Shown here piece after piece: positions 44,761 through 53,949 of a stretch of DNA of 64,000 bases (position 1 is the first letter of the stretch; each line of letters begins with the position of its first letter). Origin of the DNA: Vibrio sp. 16 (GTDB lineage Bacteria; Pseudomonadota; Gammaproteobacteria; Enterobacterales; Vibrionaceae); the NCBI RefSeq assembly GCF_963681195.1, contig NZ_OY808998.1, forward strand, positions 124,001 through 188,000, in the 5' to 3' direction. The translations under genes were made by a program, and so were the position numbers. Under the pieces are notes generated by a model. It worked only from the letters and a program-made list of their open reading frames with translations. It was not told where the DNA came from and did no database searches.

Positions 44761-46362
44761 TTGTATACATTAGCAGTTCTTCTCATCACTGTTGGCATCA
44801 TATTGTTGCTGTTTGGTTTAGTTCCAGCTCGCCAAATTTGCACAAAAACCAAACACAAAAGCTGGCGAGCACTGAGTCTATTAATAGCTTTGTTTGTGGT
44901 TGGTTACACATCTGTATTGGTGTCTCTTCTGATGACACAACAAGTCAATAATGTGGTGTTTGGCTTATCCATTATTCTCTTTTCAGGCAGTGTGTTTGTT
45001 TATATGGTGACCACCTTTAGCCTCAACACCATCAAAAAACTTCACCACCTAGCGGAAGAAGAAAAGTACAACGCGCTTCATGATCCCCTAACCTCTCTAC
45101 CTAACAGAAAGCACTGTATTGAAACCATTAACTGTTTAATCGATAACCAAGTACCTTTCCATCTTTTGATGGTTGACGTGGTCAATTTTAAACAAGTCAA
45201 TGATGGTATGGGGCATTTTTGTGGTGACCAGTTGTTGGTGCAAATCGGCCAGCGCATTGCCTCCAACATCACTCGAGGCGACTTTGTTGCCAGAATTGGT
45301 GGTGACGAGTTTATTGTCATTTGCCCTAACCAGAATGATATAGCAATCCAGTCACTCGCGAATACGATAAACATTGAGCTTAAAAAGACATTCTCTATCG
45401 ATGGCTTCGAGCTCACCAGCAGTGCTATCGTTGGCATCAGCCGATTCCCGGATCAAGGCAAAGATGCCGAGCAAGTGATCAACGCTGCTGATATGGCGAT
45501 GTATTGGGCGAAGCGCAGTGGCAGGGAGAGCGCTAAGTTCGATCCTTCCATGAATCAAGGTGCTCGGCAAAAACTGGAAATTTCACGCGCCATTGATGAA
45601 GCGCTAGAGAAGCAACAGTTCAGAATTTACTATCAACCCATCGTGTGCAGTAAACTCAACCTAGTTTGTGGGTATGAAGCATTGATGCGTTGGGTCAAAC
45701 CCGACGGGACGACCATCAGCCCGGTTGATTTTATCCCCGTCGCGGAGCAAAGCAATAAGATCAACTCCATCACCGAGTGGTTACTTGACCATGTCGTCGC
45801 AGATATTGAGGCGTTTCATCAACACGGAATTCACTGCCCTGTGCACGTCAACTTGTCAGCGAAAGATCTCATGGGTAGAAGCCTAGAAAATCAACTCGTT
45901 GCCTTAGCAACACGAACACCATCATTAACTGACTCTATTGTGTTGGAAATAACAGAAAGCACTGCAATTAACCGATTACGCAGCCCAGAGAAGCGTCTAG
46001 AGGCATTGAAATCGCTTGGATTTAAAATAAGCTTGGACGATTTTGGTACCGGCTACTCTTCACTGTCACTCCTGCGCGATCTTCCTGTTGATCAAATCAA
46101 AATCGACCGATCGTTCTTATATCAATTAGAGAGAAATGAACGTAACCGCTCTATAGTGTCTAACGCGATCTCATTAGCACATGGACTAGGCTATAGCGTG
46201 GTTGCAGAAGGCGTTGAACAACAAGAGATTTTGCACATTTTAAATAAATATGGCTGCGATTACATTCAGGGTTTTTATTACAGTCCGGCAATGCCGCTAG
46301 AAGACGCGATTTTATGGACGCTAAACCATAATCCGCCGCAGATTGATGAACTAGCGAATTAG
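44761..46362 (+). CDS. Membrane GGDEF-EAL dual-domain c-di-GMP protein
   Basis: A 533-residue protein with two or three N-terminal transmembrane helices (about 1-90). A GGDEF domain with intact GGDEF at residues 180-184 follows, and then a C-terminal EAL domain with EAL at 306-308, DDFGTGYSSL and the downstream VAEGVE/QGFYYSPA motifs. Both catalytic sites look intact, so it may make or degrade c-di-GMP. The only in-frame start is TTG at 44761; the nearby ATG at 44751 is in another frame and stops at once. It overlaps the convergent DUF2218 gene end by four bases. Confidence 0.9.
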   Translation: MYTLAVLLITVGIILLLFGLVPARQICTKTKHKSWRALSLLIALFVVGYTSVLVSLLMTQQVNNVVFGLSIILFSGSVFVYMVTTFSLNTIKKLHHLAEEEKYNALHDPLTSLPNRKHCIETINCLIDNQVPFHLLMVDVVNFKQVNDGMGHFCGDQLLVQIGQRIASNITRGDFVARIGGDEFIVICPNQNDIAIQSLANTINIELKKTFSIDGFELTSSAIVGISRFPDQGKDAEQVINAADMAMYWAKRSGRESAKFDPSMNQGARQKLEISRAIDEALEKQQFRIYYQPIVCSKLNLVCGYEALMRWVKPDGTTISPVDFIPVAEQSNKINSITEWLLDHVVADIEAFHQHGIHCPVHVNLSAKDLMGRSLENQLVALATRTPSLTDSIVLEITESTAINRLRSPEKRLEALKSLGFKISLDDFGTGYSSLSLLRDLPVDQIKIDRSFLYQLERNERNRSIVSNAISLAHGLGYSVVAEGVEQQEILHILNKYGCDYIQGFYYSPAMPLEDAILWTLNHNPPQIDELAN

Positions 46363-46643
46363 GGCTCCCACACTAGCTCAATGGGCTCACGGCGAGCAAA
46401 AAGGTGAACATGGGATTCTATGATTGCCATGATGGTTTGGAGTTTTTCTTCCCCATCAGCACAACAATAAATGGTGAGAGCGGAGTTTGATGGCTCAACT
46501 TGCATCCTTGCCTCTCCCATGGGAAAGGTCACATGGCCACTCACTTCATCCCACACTGCGTCAACTTTCCTTGAAAAGTGACGACACAGAACCGTTAGAT
46601 ATTTGCTGGCGTGCTCAGAGTAAATCGTAGTCTTTTTTTTCAT
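46359..46643 (-). CDS. DUF2218-family protein
   Basis: A 94-residue protein matching DUF2218: early HFSRKVDAVWDEVSGHVTFPMGEARM and late IMAIIESHVHLFARREPIELVWEP. Members are often found next to TonB-dependent iron-uptake receptors, as here, but their biochemical role is unknown. The ATG at 46643 is used; an upstream TTG would add four residues. It starts 80 bases after the receptor gene ends, with a weak hairpin at 46676-46695 between them, so it may share the receptor's transcript. Confidence 0.8.
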   Translation of the reverse strand: MKKKTTIYSEHASKYLTVLCRHFSRKVDAVWDEVSGHVTFPMGEARMQVEPSNSALTIYCCADGEEKLQTIMAIIESHVHLFARREPIELVWEP

Positions 46644-46675
46644 TGTGGTTCTCAATAAATTGGCAGTTGAATATA

Positions 46676-46695
46676 AGCTGCCCGTCCAGGCAGCT
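46676..46695 (-). terminator. Weak hairpin after the TonB receptor gene
   Basis: AGCTGCC and GGCAGCT pair around a six-base loop, 28 bases past the receptor stop and 33 before the DUF2218 start. There is no T-run, so it may be a partial terminator or a processing site. Confidence 0.4.
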
Positions 46696-46722
46696 AAACA
46701 TATCTTGTGAAAAGTCAGTCAA

Positions 46723-48735
46723 TTAAAATTGGTAGGCCGCCGAAAGCTTCACGTTTCTGCCAGGTTCGTAATCATCGGCGGTAATATCCCCAACAACGCC
46801 AGTCTTAGACGCATGAGATGCATATTCCGTATCGAATAAATTGTCGATGCCAAAAGTAATTGACAGATTATCGATATCTGATGGAATCCACTGCGCGTAT
46901 ACGTTGTGTACATGATATCCTTCTTTAACAGGTGTGCCCTCTTGTACGTTGTCTTCCTCTTTAACCCACTGTGATGTCCAGCCGAATATCGTATCTATCG
47001 ACTCTGCTTGATAATCTAGTGTCAATGCGATGCTGTCTCCGACATCTGTGCTTCGGGATGAGCGGCCTAGAGTATTTAAAATTGGCCCCCCATTAGTCTT
47101 ATCTTTGTTATCTGAGCGAGAGTAAGACAGCTTGGACGTAAAGTTCTCATACCCATAGGTTGTACTTAACTCAAAACCTTTGATTTCCATGTCACCATGG
47201 TTAAAGATCCGGTATCCGCGCGTTGATCCATCATAAGCCGCAATGATGTAATCATCGATTGTCGTTTTGAAGACGGTTAGGTTAGCCGCAACATGATGCT
47301 CATCTATAAACTTATTAAATCGCACTCCGCCCTGCGTGTTTAAGCCAGTTTCAGCCTTTATGTCGTCGTCCAACTGAGCAACATCTTGGTACTTTACGAA
47401 CGACTCAAGCAGTTCTGGGCCTTTAAATAGACTTCTCACACTGGCAAAAAGTGCCCAATCTGTGGCAACTTGCCATTCTGATGCTAACGCCCATGTCACA
47501 CCATTAAAGTCTTCTTTACCCGTTTCCGCTTCTCTTTGGTAATCATCAAATCTGAGACCAGCAGTCATATAGAAGGTATCAGTGAAAAACCATTGATTCT
47601 CCATAAATACAGCCGTACTTATCGCGGTTTCATCAGCGTAGTTTTGACTACCATAAGTACTTTTGCTGTTTTTGTTCATATAGTCCGTTCCGTAAGTCAG
47701 CGTGCTGCTTACTCCAGCCAGAGAATAATCGCTTTGGAACTGGGCATTAAATCCTGTGTTTCTGTTCTCTGCAGTGTTTACTGATAGGCGGTCGGTAGGC
47801 CAACGACTTTTAATTTGAGATTCATCACGTTTAATCTCCGTTCGAGTACTGTAAAGCGACGCCTTACCGCGATGCTGATCACCCGTGAGCTGGTATGACA
47901 ACGTCAATGTATCGCGGTCATAATTTGTTGGGATTAACTCTTCATTTGAGCGTGATTTAATCGCATCGACAGACCAATCGGGCCTCGGGCTGTAGTCACC
48001 ACTGTCGCGATATACATCGTAAGCAAACTCAAAACGATGTTGCTCTGAATGCTCAAAACCAACCTTACCCAACACATTGTAGGTATCACCTGCGACGCCA
48101 AATGATTCAACGCCTCGGCCATCTTCAAAGTCATCACGTTGAACATAGTGACCATAGACCATTACATCAATACGCTCACCGAGAAGCGCGTAAGCTGTCA
48201 ATGAACCTTGTTGGCTAGCATTGTTGGCATACCCACCATAAACTCTGGCACCGTAGAGCTCATCGTAGCGAAGAAGATCTTTCGCATCTTTGGTCTCGAA
48301 ATAGACGGAGCCTCCCAGTCCATTTTGCGTCACCGAATTACTACCTACTTGAATATCGGCACTCTTTAAAATGTCAGGATTGAGCGTCAAATTACCAATA
48401 TGGTGGAACATGTTGGCATGTTGAGAAGCACCATCGAGACGAATATCTAAATCCGTTTCATCAAGACCACGAATATTAATTCGCTGATTGACCGAGTGAG
48501 TTCCTCCCACATCGACACCAGGAATGTCTCGAAGCAAGTCAGACATATGATCAGCTTGTTTCAGTGACATATCCTGCGCGCCAATTGATTCGGTGTTGCT
48601 CGAGACTTTCGTACCCCAAACTAACACTTCGTCAAAGTAACTGGTTTCTTGCGCGATCGTAGGCTGGCTTATTGCAGCCGCTATAGCGCAGTAAACCAGT
48701 GTAGGTTTTAATTGTGTGAGGTTAACCCTTCCCAT
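46723..48735 (-). CDS. TonB-dependent siderophore receptor
   Basis: A 670-residue outer-membrane receptor. After a signal peptide ending near SQPTIAQ, a TonB-box-like DEVLVWGTKV is followed by a plug domain (LLRDIPGVDVGGTHSVNQRINIRGL, about 65-90) and a 22-strand barrel ending in AAYQF with terminal Phe. A frame opening at 48990 extends it by 85 residues without family match. The ATG at 48735 with AGGA upstream is used. A Fur box lies 21 bases ahead of it. The ligand is unknown; catechol or hydroxamate siderophores are both possible. Confidence 0.88.
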   Translation of the reverse strand: MGRVNLTQLKPTLVYCAIAAAISQPTIAQETSYFDEVLVWGTKVSSNTESIGAQDMSLKQADHMSDLLRDIPGVDVGGTHSVNQRINIRGLDETDLDIRLDGASQHANMFHHIGNLTLNPDILKSADIQVGSNSVTQNGLGGSVYFETKDAKDLLRYDELYGARVYGGYANNASQQGSLTAYALLGERIDVMVYGHYVQRDDFEDGRGVESFGVAGDTYNVLGKVGFEHSEQHRFEFAYDVYRDSGDYSPRPDWSVDAIKSRSNEELIPTNYDRDTLTLSYQLTGDQHRGKASLYSTRTEIKRDESQIKSRWPTDRLSVNTAENRNTGFNAQFQSDYSLAGVSSTLTYGTDYMNKNSKSTYGSQNYADETAISTAVFMENQWFFTDTFYMTAGLRFDDYQREAETGKEDFNGVTWALASEWQVATDWALFASVRSLFKGPELLESFVKYQDVAQLDDDIKAETGLNTQGGVRFNKFIDEHHVAANLTVFKTTIDDYIIAAYDGSTRGYRIFNHGDMEIKGFELSTTYGYENFTSKLSYSRSDNKDKTNGGPILNTLGRSSRSTDVGDSIALTLDYQAESIDTIFGWTSQWVKEEDNVQEGTPVKEGYHVHNVYAQWIPSDIDNLSITFGIDNLFDTEYASHASKTGVVGDITADDYEPGRNVKLSAAYQF

Positions 48736-48755
48736 GAGAAATATTCCTAGTTGGT

Positions 48756-48794
48756 AATGATAACAATTCGCATGTATGATAAGTGTCATTTTTA
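48756..48794. promoter_or_regulatory. Fur-type boxes in the receptor / AraC divergent promoter
   Basis: AATGATAACAATTCGCATG at 48756-48774 matches the 19-bp Fur box well, and ATGATAAGTGTCATTTTTA at 48776-48794 is a second, weaker match. They lie 21 bases ahead of the receptor start and 60 ahead of the AraC start. Iron repression of one or both genes is inferred. Confidence 0.7.
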
Positions 48795-48853
48795 TTAACG
48801 AGAAGAATTTGCGGTTATGCCAAATCGCATAACAGTTATGAGGAATCACTACC

Positions 48854-49825
48854 ATGGAACCTGGTTCACGCGCTCCCACTTCTATCCCTAAGGTGGTGCT
48901 CACAAAGACTGTCATTGAAAACAATCGAAGGGTAATCTTTAGCCAAACTCGGTTCACCAACTCTCCAATCCTTGAAGGAAAACTCCTCAATTACGAAGCG
49001 CCTGAAGCGTTCACCTTATATGGTGGAACCAGTCATGAGTTGGTCAACACGCACGTGGTCTCATCAATCAAACCCTGTGTTATCTTGACCATCGTTTTAG
49101 ACGGTACGCTCACTTTTGGCTACGACGATCTAGAGTTTAAATTGGATGGTGCGCGATGCGCTGAAGTCGTCATGGTCAACCTAACACATCCAGTAAGCTT
49201 TCATCGCAGTATTGAAAAAGACAATCAACTCACCAAAGTGAATATCGTTATCTCACCCTCTTGGCTTAAGTCTCGTCTTAATCAAAATGGGAGCCCAAGC
49301 CAATTTGTTCAAACTCATCTCAATTACCTAAGACAACCCATTAATGGCGATACGCTCAATCTCATTAATCGGATTCTCAGTTGCGAGCAACCTACCGAAT
49401 TATTGGGCAGTCTAAAGCTTGAATCGCTATCTTTGCAGCTAATTCAAAAAATGTTTACGCTGGTTGATCAAAGCGAGTCAAGACACATTGCGTCAAAAGA
49501 GGCACCACAATCTGAACGCATTAAACGGATTCTACATTTTATTGAAACCCACCTCGAAGCGCCGATGAGCTTAGATGTCTTGGCTGCACGTTTCTCAATG
49601 AGTACATCCAACTTGCAGCGCGTTTTTAAAGATGAGTTAGGCGTTACCGTGAAAAGCTACATTCGCCAAAGACGGCTTCACGTCGCCAAAACTGGATTAG
49701 AACGCGGTGTGCTGACGGTGACAGAAGCCGCATACGAGGCAGGCTACAACCACCCTGCGAACTTTACCAATGCGTTTAAAAAAGAGTTTGGCGTTCCACC
49801 AGCAAAAGTAGTAAAACATCTTTAA
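48854..49825 (+). CDS. AraC-family regulator (siderophore-uptake type)
   Basis: A 323-residue regulator with a C-terminal double HTH of the AraC family (about 220-320), including FSMSTSNLQRVFKDELGVTVKSYIRQRRL and the YNHPANFTNAFKKEFGVPPAKV block. The N-terminal part lacks the usual cupin motif and resembles PchR/DesR-type siderophore sensors. It is divergent from the TonB receptor across Fur boxes, the usual layout of a receptor and its ligand-dependent activator. GAGGA precedes the ATG. Ferrioxamine-type DesR-DesA is one possible identity. Confidence 0.85.
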   Translation: MEPGSRAPTSIPKVVLTKTVIENNRRVIFSQTRFTNSPILEGKLLNYEAPEAFTLYGGTSHELVNTHVVSSIKPCVILTIVLDGTLTFGYDDLEFKLDGARCAEVVMVNLTHPVSFHRSIEKDNQLTKVNIVISPSWLKSRLNQNGSPSQFVQTHLNYLRQPINGDTLNLINRILSCEQPTELLGSLKLESLSLQLIQKMFTLVDQSESRHIASKEAPQSERIKRILHFIETHLEAPMSLDVLAARFSMSTSNLQRVFKDELGVTVKSYIRQRRLHVAKTGLERGVLTVTEAAYEAGYNHPANFTNAFKKEFGVPPAKVVKHL

Positions 49826-49868
49826 CGACAAACGGAGATAACACTCAGATATTAGGAGTGAGGAAAAC

Positions 49869-50255
49869 ATGAACATAGGTGCGGTCGCTAAACTGACAAA
49901 TTTGTCGAGCAAATCTATTCGCTTATACGAGGAAAAAGGCTTAATCACGCCGCCTTGTCGCAGCGATGCAGGATACCGAGAGTACAGCGATCAGCATGTT
50001 CAAGAGCTAAACCTAATCTCGCGGGCTAAGAACGCCGGATTTTCCCTAATCGAATGCAAAGAGTTTGTCGAACTCGCGCAAAATCCAAACAGAAAGAGCC
50101 GCGAAGTCAAAGCGAAAGCACAAGAAAAACTCCTTGAAGTTGAAATCAAACTTCGCGAACTCAAAGAGATTGAAAAGCAATTGAAGCAATGGGTGTCAAC
50201 TTGCCCAGGTGATGAAGGGAGCAAATGCCCTATCATCGAGGATCTCACAAAGTAA
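49869..50255 (+). CDS. cueR: Cu(I)-responsive MerR-family regulator CueR
   Basis: A 128-residue MerR regulator. The HTH starts MNIGAVAKLTNLSSKSIRLYEEKGLI. The metal loop CPGDEGSKC has C112 and C120, the exact positions of the copper ligands in E. coli CueR. It is expected to activate copper-export genes (copA, cueO) through 19-base-spacer promoters. No copA or other copper gene is beside it here; the next gene is a minus-strand siderophore ATPase. It starts 43 bases after the AraC gene. Confidence 0.93.
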   Translation: MNIGAVAKLTNLSSKSIRLYEEKGLITPPCRSDAGYREYSDQHVQELNLISRAKNAGFSLIECKEFVELAQNPNRKSREVKAKAQEKLLEVEIKLRELKEIEKQLKQWVSTCPGDEGSKCPIIEDLTK

Positions 50256-50305
50256 ACGCTGTAGTGAGTGAAGCCATCCAGTGGGGCTTCACTCAATTCT
50301 GGATG

Positions 50306-51061
50306 CTAGTAGTAGGTACACATGCGCTTTCCATCCACTTCAACGATGTTAAACGGCGTTTCGTAGATACTCTCAAGAATATCCGCTTGAATCACTGCTT
50401 CAACACTGCCTTGCGCGACCACTTTTCCCTTTTTCAACGCGATGATCTTATCCGAATAACAAGCCGCGAAGTTGATGTCATGGATAACAACCACAACAGC
50501 TTTGTTCATTTCATGGGCGAGCTTGCCGACATTTCGCATAATCTGTAACGAGTGTTTGATGTCTAGATTGTTCAATGGCTCGTCTAAAAAAACGTAGTCG
50601 GTATCTTGTGCCATCACCATCGCAATAAAAGCAAGTTGACGCTGTCCGCCGCTCAATTCATCCAGGTATTTGTGTTGAATAGAGTCGAGATCCAAATAGC
50701 GGATCGCCTTATCGATCACCGATTGGTCGTTGTCATCTAGGTTGCCCTGTGAATAAGGGAAGCGACCAAATGAGACCATTTCACGCACGGTAAAACGCAT
50801 CGTAATGGTGTTAGCTTGGCGAAGCACTGCAAGTCGTTTAGCTAACTCTTTGTTATCCCAATCAGAAAGCTCTTTGCAATCAATGTAGACTTCCCCTGAG
50901 TCACGAGAAACTAGGCGGCTTGCCATAGAAAGAAGCGTACTCTTCCCCGCTCCATTTGGCCCAATGATTGCGGTCACTTTGCCTTTCTCAAACTCGGCGC
51001 TCGCATTATCAACAACCGCAGATTGGCCAAATACCTTGTTAAGGCTTTTTAAAGTAATCAT
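50306..51061 (-). CDS. Ferric-siderophore ABC transporter ATPase (VctC/CeuD-like)
   Basis: A 251-residue ATPase. Walker A GPNGAGKST (about 34-42), the signature LSGGQRQLAFIAMVM and Walker B YVFLDEPLNNLD are present, with the HDINFAACYSDKIIALKKG switch region typical of FecE/siderophore importers. A frame to 51121 would run into the permease; the ATG at 51061 has AGG upstream. Together with the two permeases and the binding protein it forms a VctPDGC-like importer. The substrate is inferred from the binding protein. Confidence 0.92.
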   Translation of the reverse strand: MITLKSLNKVFGQSAVVDNASAEFEKGKVTAIIGPNGAGKSTLLSMASRLVSRDSGEVYIDCKELSDWDNKELAKRLAVLRQANTITMRFTVREMVSFGRFPYSQGNLDDNDQSVIDKAIRYLDLDSIQHKYLDELSGGQRQLAFIAMVMAQDTDYVFLDEPLNNLDIKHSLQIMRNVGKLAHEMNKAVVVVIHDINFAACYSDKIIALKKGKVVAQGSVEAVIQADILESIYETPFNIVEVDGKRMCTYY

Positions 51062-51068
51062 ATTCAAC

Positions 51069-52019
51069 CTAAATAATCTTATTGCGCAGCAGCATCGACA
51101 AGAAGTACATACCACCGACAAAGTTAATCACGACACTGAGCGTCGTCGTAAAACCAAACAGATTCTCAACAATCCATTGCCCAGCGAGCAGCGAAGCAAT
51201 AGATAACAGCGACACCGCACCAAACAGAACTTTGTGGCGATAACTGGTAAACATTTCTCTGGTTAAGTTCGTCACGAGCAAGCCAAAGAATAGCAAAGGC
51301 CCGATCAATGCCGTCGAGATCGAGATCAAAACCGCAGACAGCAGCAAGATCTGCAAGGTCACGCTCTTCACATCGACCCCTAAGCTGATGGCGTTGTCTT
51401 TATCAAGCCAGAAGACGTCCAGCAGTCGATGAAGAGTGTAAAGTCGCCACGAAATGAAACACAGTAACGGCGCGCTCAAATAGACCAAATCAACATTGAT
51501 GTTGTTGAAGCTCGCAAACATGTTTGCCTGAACGGTCGCAAAGTCGTTCGGGTCCATGAGCATAATCAAAAATGATGAACCACTATCAAAAACCTGCCCC
51601 AAGATGACGCCGAGCAACAACAGCACAAGCAAGTTTTGTCGCGCGCCACGGAAGTAGAAGCCAAACAGCAGCACAGAAAAGCCCAACATAGCCGTCACTG
51701 ACACAGCAAAGTTGAAGTAGCTGTTCATCGCAATACCGCTTAACCCACCAAACATCACCACCATCAGAACCTTGGTGAACAAGTAGAGCGAGTCAAAGCC
51801 CATGATACTTGGTGTTAATATCCGGTTGTGGGTAATGGTCTGGAATGAAAGCGAAGACAAACCAATCGCGACGCCCGCTATAACCATCGCAAGAACTTTT
51901 GGTACGCGGCGAGACAAGAAGTACTCGTAGTTATCCGCGTTAAGCCCAATACCGATGAAGAGACCAGCAAAGACGACAGACACCAACGCCAAACAAAACA
52001 ACTTATGACGATCGTGCAT
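51069..52019 (-). CDS. Ferric-siderophore ABC transporter permease (FecD-type)
   Basis: A 316-residue inner-membrane permease of the BtuC/FecCD family with nine or ten hydrophobic segments. The pattern SRRVPKVLAMVIAGVAIGLSSLSFQTITHN (about 32-61) corresponds to the RIPR / coupling region, and IGPLLFFGLLVTNLTREMF sits near the C-terminal coupling helix. Its ATG at 52019 overlaps the end of the preceding permease by 17 bases, with AAGGTGAG four bases before it. It is the second permease of the importer. Confidence 0.9.
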   Translation of the reverse strand: MHDRHKLFCLALVSVVFAGLFIGIGLNADNYEYFLSRRVPKVLAMVIAGVAIGLSSLSFQTITHNRILTPSIMGFDSLYLFTKVLMVVMFGGLSGIAMNSYFNFAVSVTAMLGFSVLLFGFYFRGARQNLLVLLLLGVILGQVFDSGSSFLIMLMDPNDFATVQANMFASFNNINVDLVYLSAPLLCFISWRLYTLHRLLDVFWLDKDNAISLGVDVKSVTLQILLLSAVLISISTALIGPLLFFGLLVTNLTREMFTSYRHKVLFGAVSLLSIASLLAGQWIVENLFGFTTTLSVVINFVGGMYFLSMLLRNKII

Positions 52020-52941
52020 TTTTCTCACCTTGTAGAATGAAGTAAATGAACACTGCACCACCCAGTAAGCTGATGATGTTTGAAATCGGCAGCTCATACG
52101 GGAAGATAATTAAACGTCCTGCCAGGTCGCAGACTAAAACGATGAGCGCCCCAAGAAGCGCGGTAAGGGGGATGTTGCGCCTTAAGTTGTCGCCATAAAA
52201 ACGACTCACGAGGTTAGGAACAATCAATCCTAAAAAAGGGAGCTTACCAACAATCATCACAACAGATGCTGACATGACCGAAACCAGCAACACCCCAACA
52301 ACCAACACTTGCTGGTAGTTTAAGCCCAAGTTGACCGCAAAATCTTTTCCCAATCCCACGGCTGAAATACGTGTTGCGTACAATAAGCTGAAAATGGCAA
52401 ACGGAATCGCGACATAGAGCAGTTCGTAATCGCCTTGCAACAAGTTAGCGAAATTGGCCACAGCCCAGCTCGACAAGTTTTGGATTGCATCGTATTTGTA
52501 AGCGAAGAACGTCGCGACCGATTGCACCACATTGCCAAAAATGATCCCAACCAGAGGGACAAACACCGCGTTTTTAAACTGAATACGATTGATAAACTGA
52601 ACGAACGCCAGCGTGCCTAGCATAGAAACTGAAAATATCAGCCAAAGTTGGTTGCCGTTGCCAAACAAAACCAAACTCAAAACGTAGCCTAACATCGCGC
52701 ACTCAATCGTTCCCGATGTCGATGGAGAAGCAAATCGGTTTTGGCTGATTTGCTGCATGATAAGACCAGCGATACTAAGGCCTGCTCCTGCTAAGAGCAC
52801 GGCCGCTAAACGGGGAATTCGACTGGTAAACAACAGATCCCAACTTTGCGGATCGCCAGCCAACAGTTGTGCGACATTAAGCTGACCAATACCAACAAAT
52901 AGAGACAAGACACTCAAGACCAAGAGCGTCCAAGATAACAT
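52003..52941 (-). CDS. Ferric-siderophore ABC transporter permease (FecC-type)
   Basis: A 312-residue FecCD-family permease with about nine hydrophobic segments. It shows SRIPRLAAVLLAGAGLSIAGLIMQQISQNRFASPSTSG (about 41-78, split here by family convention), then KLPFLGLIVPNLVSRFYGDNLR. The ATG at 52941 is used; a TTG six bases upstream is possible. A terminator-like hairpin lies between this gene and the binding protein, leaving no room for a separate promoter. It overlaps the second permease. Confidence 0.88.
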   Translation of the reverse strand: MLSWTLLVLSVLSLFVGIGQLNVAQLLAGDPQSWDLLFTSRIPRLAAVLLAGAGLSIAGLIMQQISQNRFASPSTSGTIECAMLGYVLSLVLFGNGNQLWLIFSVSMLGTLAFVQFINRIQFKNAVFVPLVGIIFGNVVQSVATFFAYKYDAIQNLSSWAVANFANLLQGDYELLYVAIPFAIFSLLYATRISAVGLGKDFAVNLGLNYQQVLVVGVLLVSVMSASVVMIVGKLPFLGLIVPNLVSRFYGDNLRRNIPLTALLGALIVLVCDLAGRLIIFPYELPISNIISLLGGAVFIYFILQGEKNARSS

Positions 52942-52967
52942 CTTCAAAAGTCTATAACCTCTTGAAC

Positions 52968-52997
52968 CTAAAAAACCTCAAGCGTGAACTTGAGGTT
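52968..52997 (-). terminator. Intrinsic terminator or attenuator between binding protein and permeases
   Basis: AACCTCAAG and CTTGAGGTT pair around a six-base loop (52974-52997). On the minus strand they are followed by TTTTTT, directly after the binding-protein stop and 27 bases before the first permease start. The permeases would have to be read through it, which would give more binding protein than permease. Confidence 0.8.
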
Positions 52998-53016
52998 CTT
53001 CATACTTACTCAATAA

Positions 53017-53928
53017 TTAGTTAAGGCCTGTAGCCGACTTAACGTCACTCAACATTTGTTCAGTCGCACGCATGCCCGCGATAGACAGGTACCAAGCGTT
53101 GATGTCTAAATAGGCCATTTTTTTATTTTGGTAAGCACTGGTCGCCTTCACCAAATCGTTCTCAAAATCGCGCTGAACCGTGCTGCCTTTGCCTTTATTG
53201 ATCAAGATATCTTTATCAACGATCAGCAAGGTTGATGGGTTATGTTCGCGAATAAACTCATAAGAAATTAGATCACCATGTCGACTCTCTTTGATGCCTT
53301 TCACCGTTTCGGAGAACCCGAAATCTTTGTAAATTGAGCCAAAACGTGACTTGGCACCAAACGTTGTAATGTTGCCACCGGCACTCATCACTGTCAGCGC
53401 ATCAACATTGTTTGTTTGGTTGTAGCTTTGAACTTGTTTGAAGTCTTTATCTACCTGCGCGATTTTCTCTTCAACAAAATCTTGCTTCTCGAATACTTCG
53501 CCTAACTTGCGCCACTCCTCCTGAGTCGCTTCCCAGTACCCTTTGCTCTTATCTAGCGCATATACAATGGTTGGAGCAATTTCTGAAAGCTCTTTGTATT
53601 TCTCGGCGCCACGAGGGCCTACGATGATCAAATCAGGTTTTTGGCTGTAGATAGTCTCAAAATCTGGTTCAAATAAGCTGCCTGCAGAGACAAATTCACC
53701 GCTTCGGTATTGTGACAGATAGTCAGGGAACATACTTACTGTCGAGACTGCAACCGGCTCAATGCCAAGCGCCTTAACGGTATCCAAAGGCCCCAATCCA
53801 ATGACCACAACACGCTCGGGCTTGCTCTCTAACGCTGTTTTCCCTTGTGCATGTTCAATTTCGATGATTTTTGCATTCGCATTAAGAGCGGTCATCGCCA
53901 GTGCTAGTGCCACAACTTTACGTTTCAT
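53017..53928 (-). CDS. Ferric-catechol siderophore-binding protein (VctP/CeuE-like)
   Basis: A 303-residue periplasmic binding protein with signal peptide MKRKVVALALAMTALNANA (cleavage near 19). The two-lobe family-8 fold starts VVVIGLGPLDTVKALGIEPVAV. H217 (SRHGDLIS) and Y280 (NAWYLSIAG) fall at a spacing close to the His/Tyr pair that binds iron directly in CeuE-type proteins specific for linear catechol siderophores. A start at 53937 is possible, but AAGGA is eight bases before the ATG at 53928. A Fur box lies at 53950. Binding specificity is inferred. Confidence 0.9.
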   Translation of the reverse strand: MKRKVVALALAMTALNANAKIIEIEHAQGKTALESKPERVVVIGLGPLDTVKALGIEPVAVSTVSMFPDYLSQYRSGEFVSAGSLFEPDFETIYSQKPDLIIVGPRGAEKYKELSEIAPTIVYALDKSKGYWEATQEEWRKLGEVFEKQDFVEEKIAQVDKDFKQVQSYNQTNNVDALTVMSAGGNITTFGAKSRFGSIYKDFGFSETVKGIKESRHGDLISYEFIREHNPSTLLIVDKDILINKGKGSTVQRDFENDLVKATSAYQNKKMAYLDINAWYLSIAGMRATEQMLSDVKSATGLN

Positions 53929-53949
53929 TTTGTCCATCCTTAATATTTT

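Noticed and set aside
44751..44774. ATG start for the GGDEF-EAL gene
   Set aside because: It is in another frame and ends after seven codons; the TTG at 44761 is the only in-frame start.
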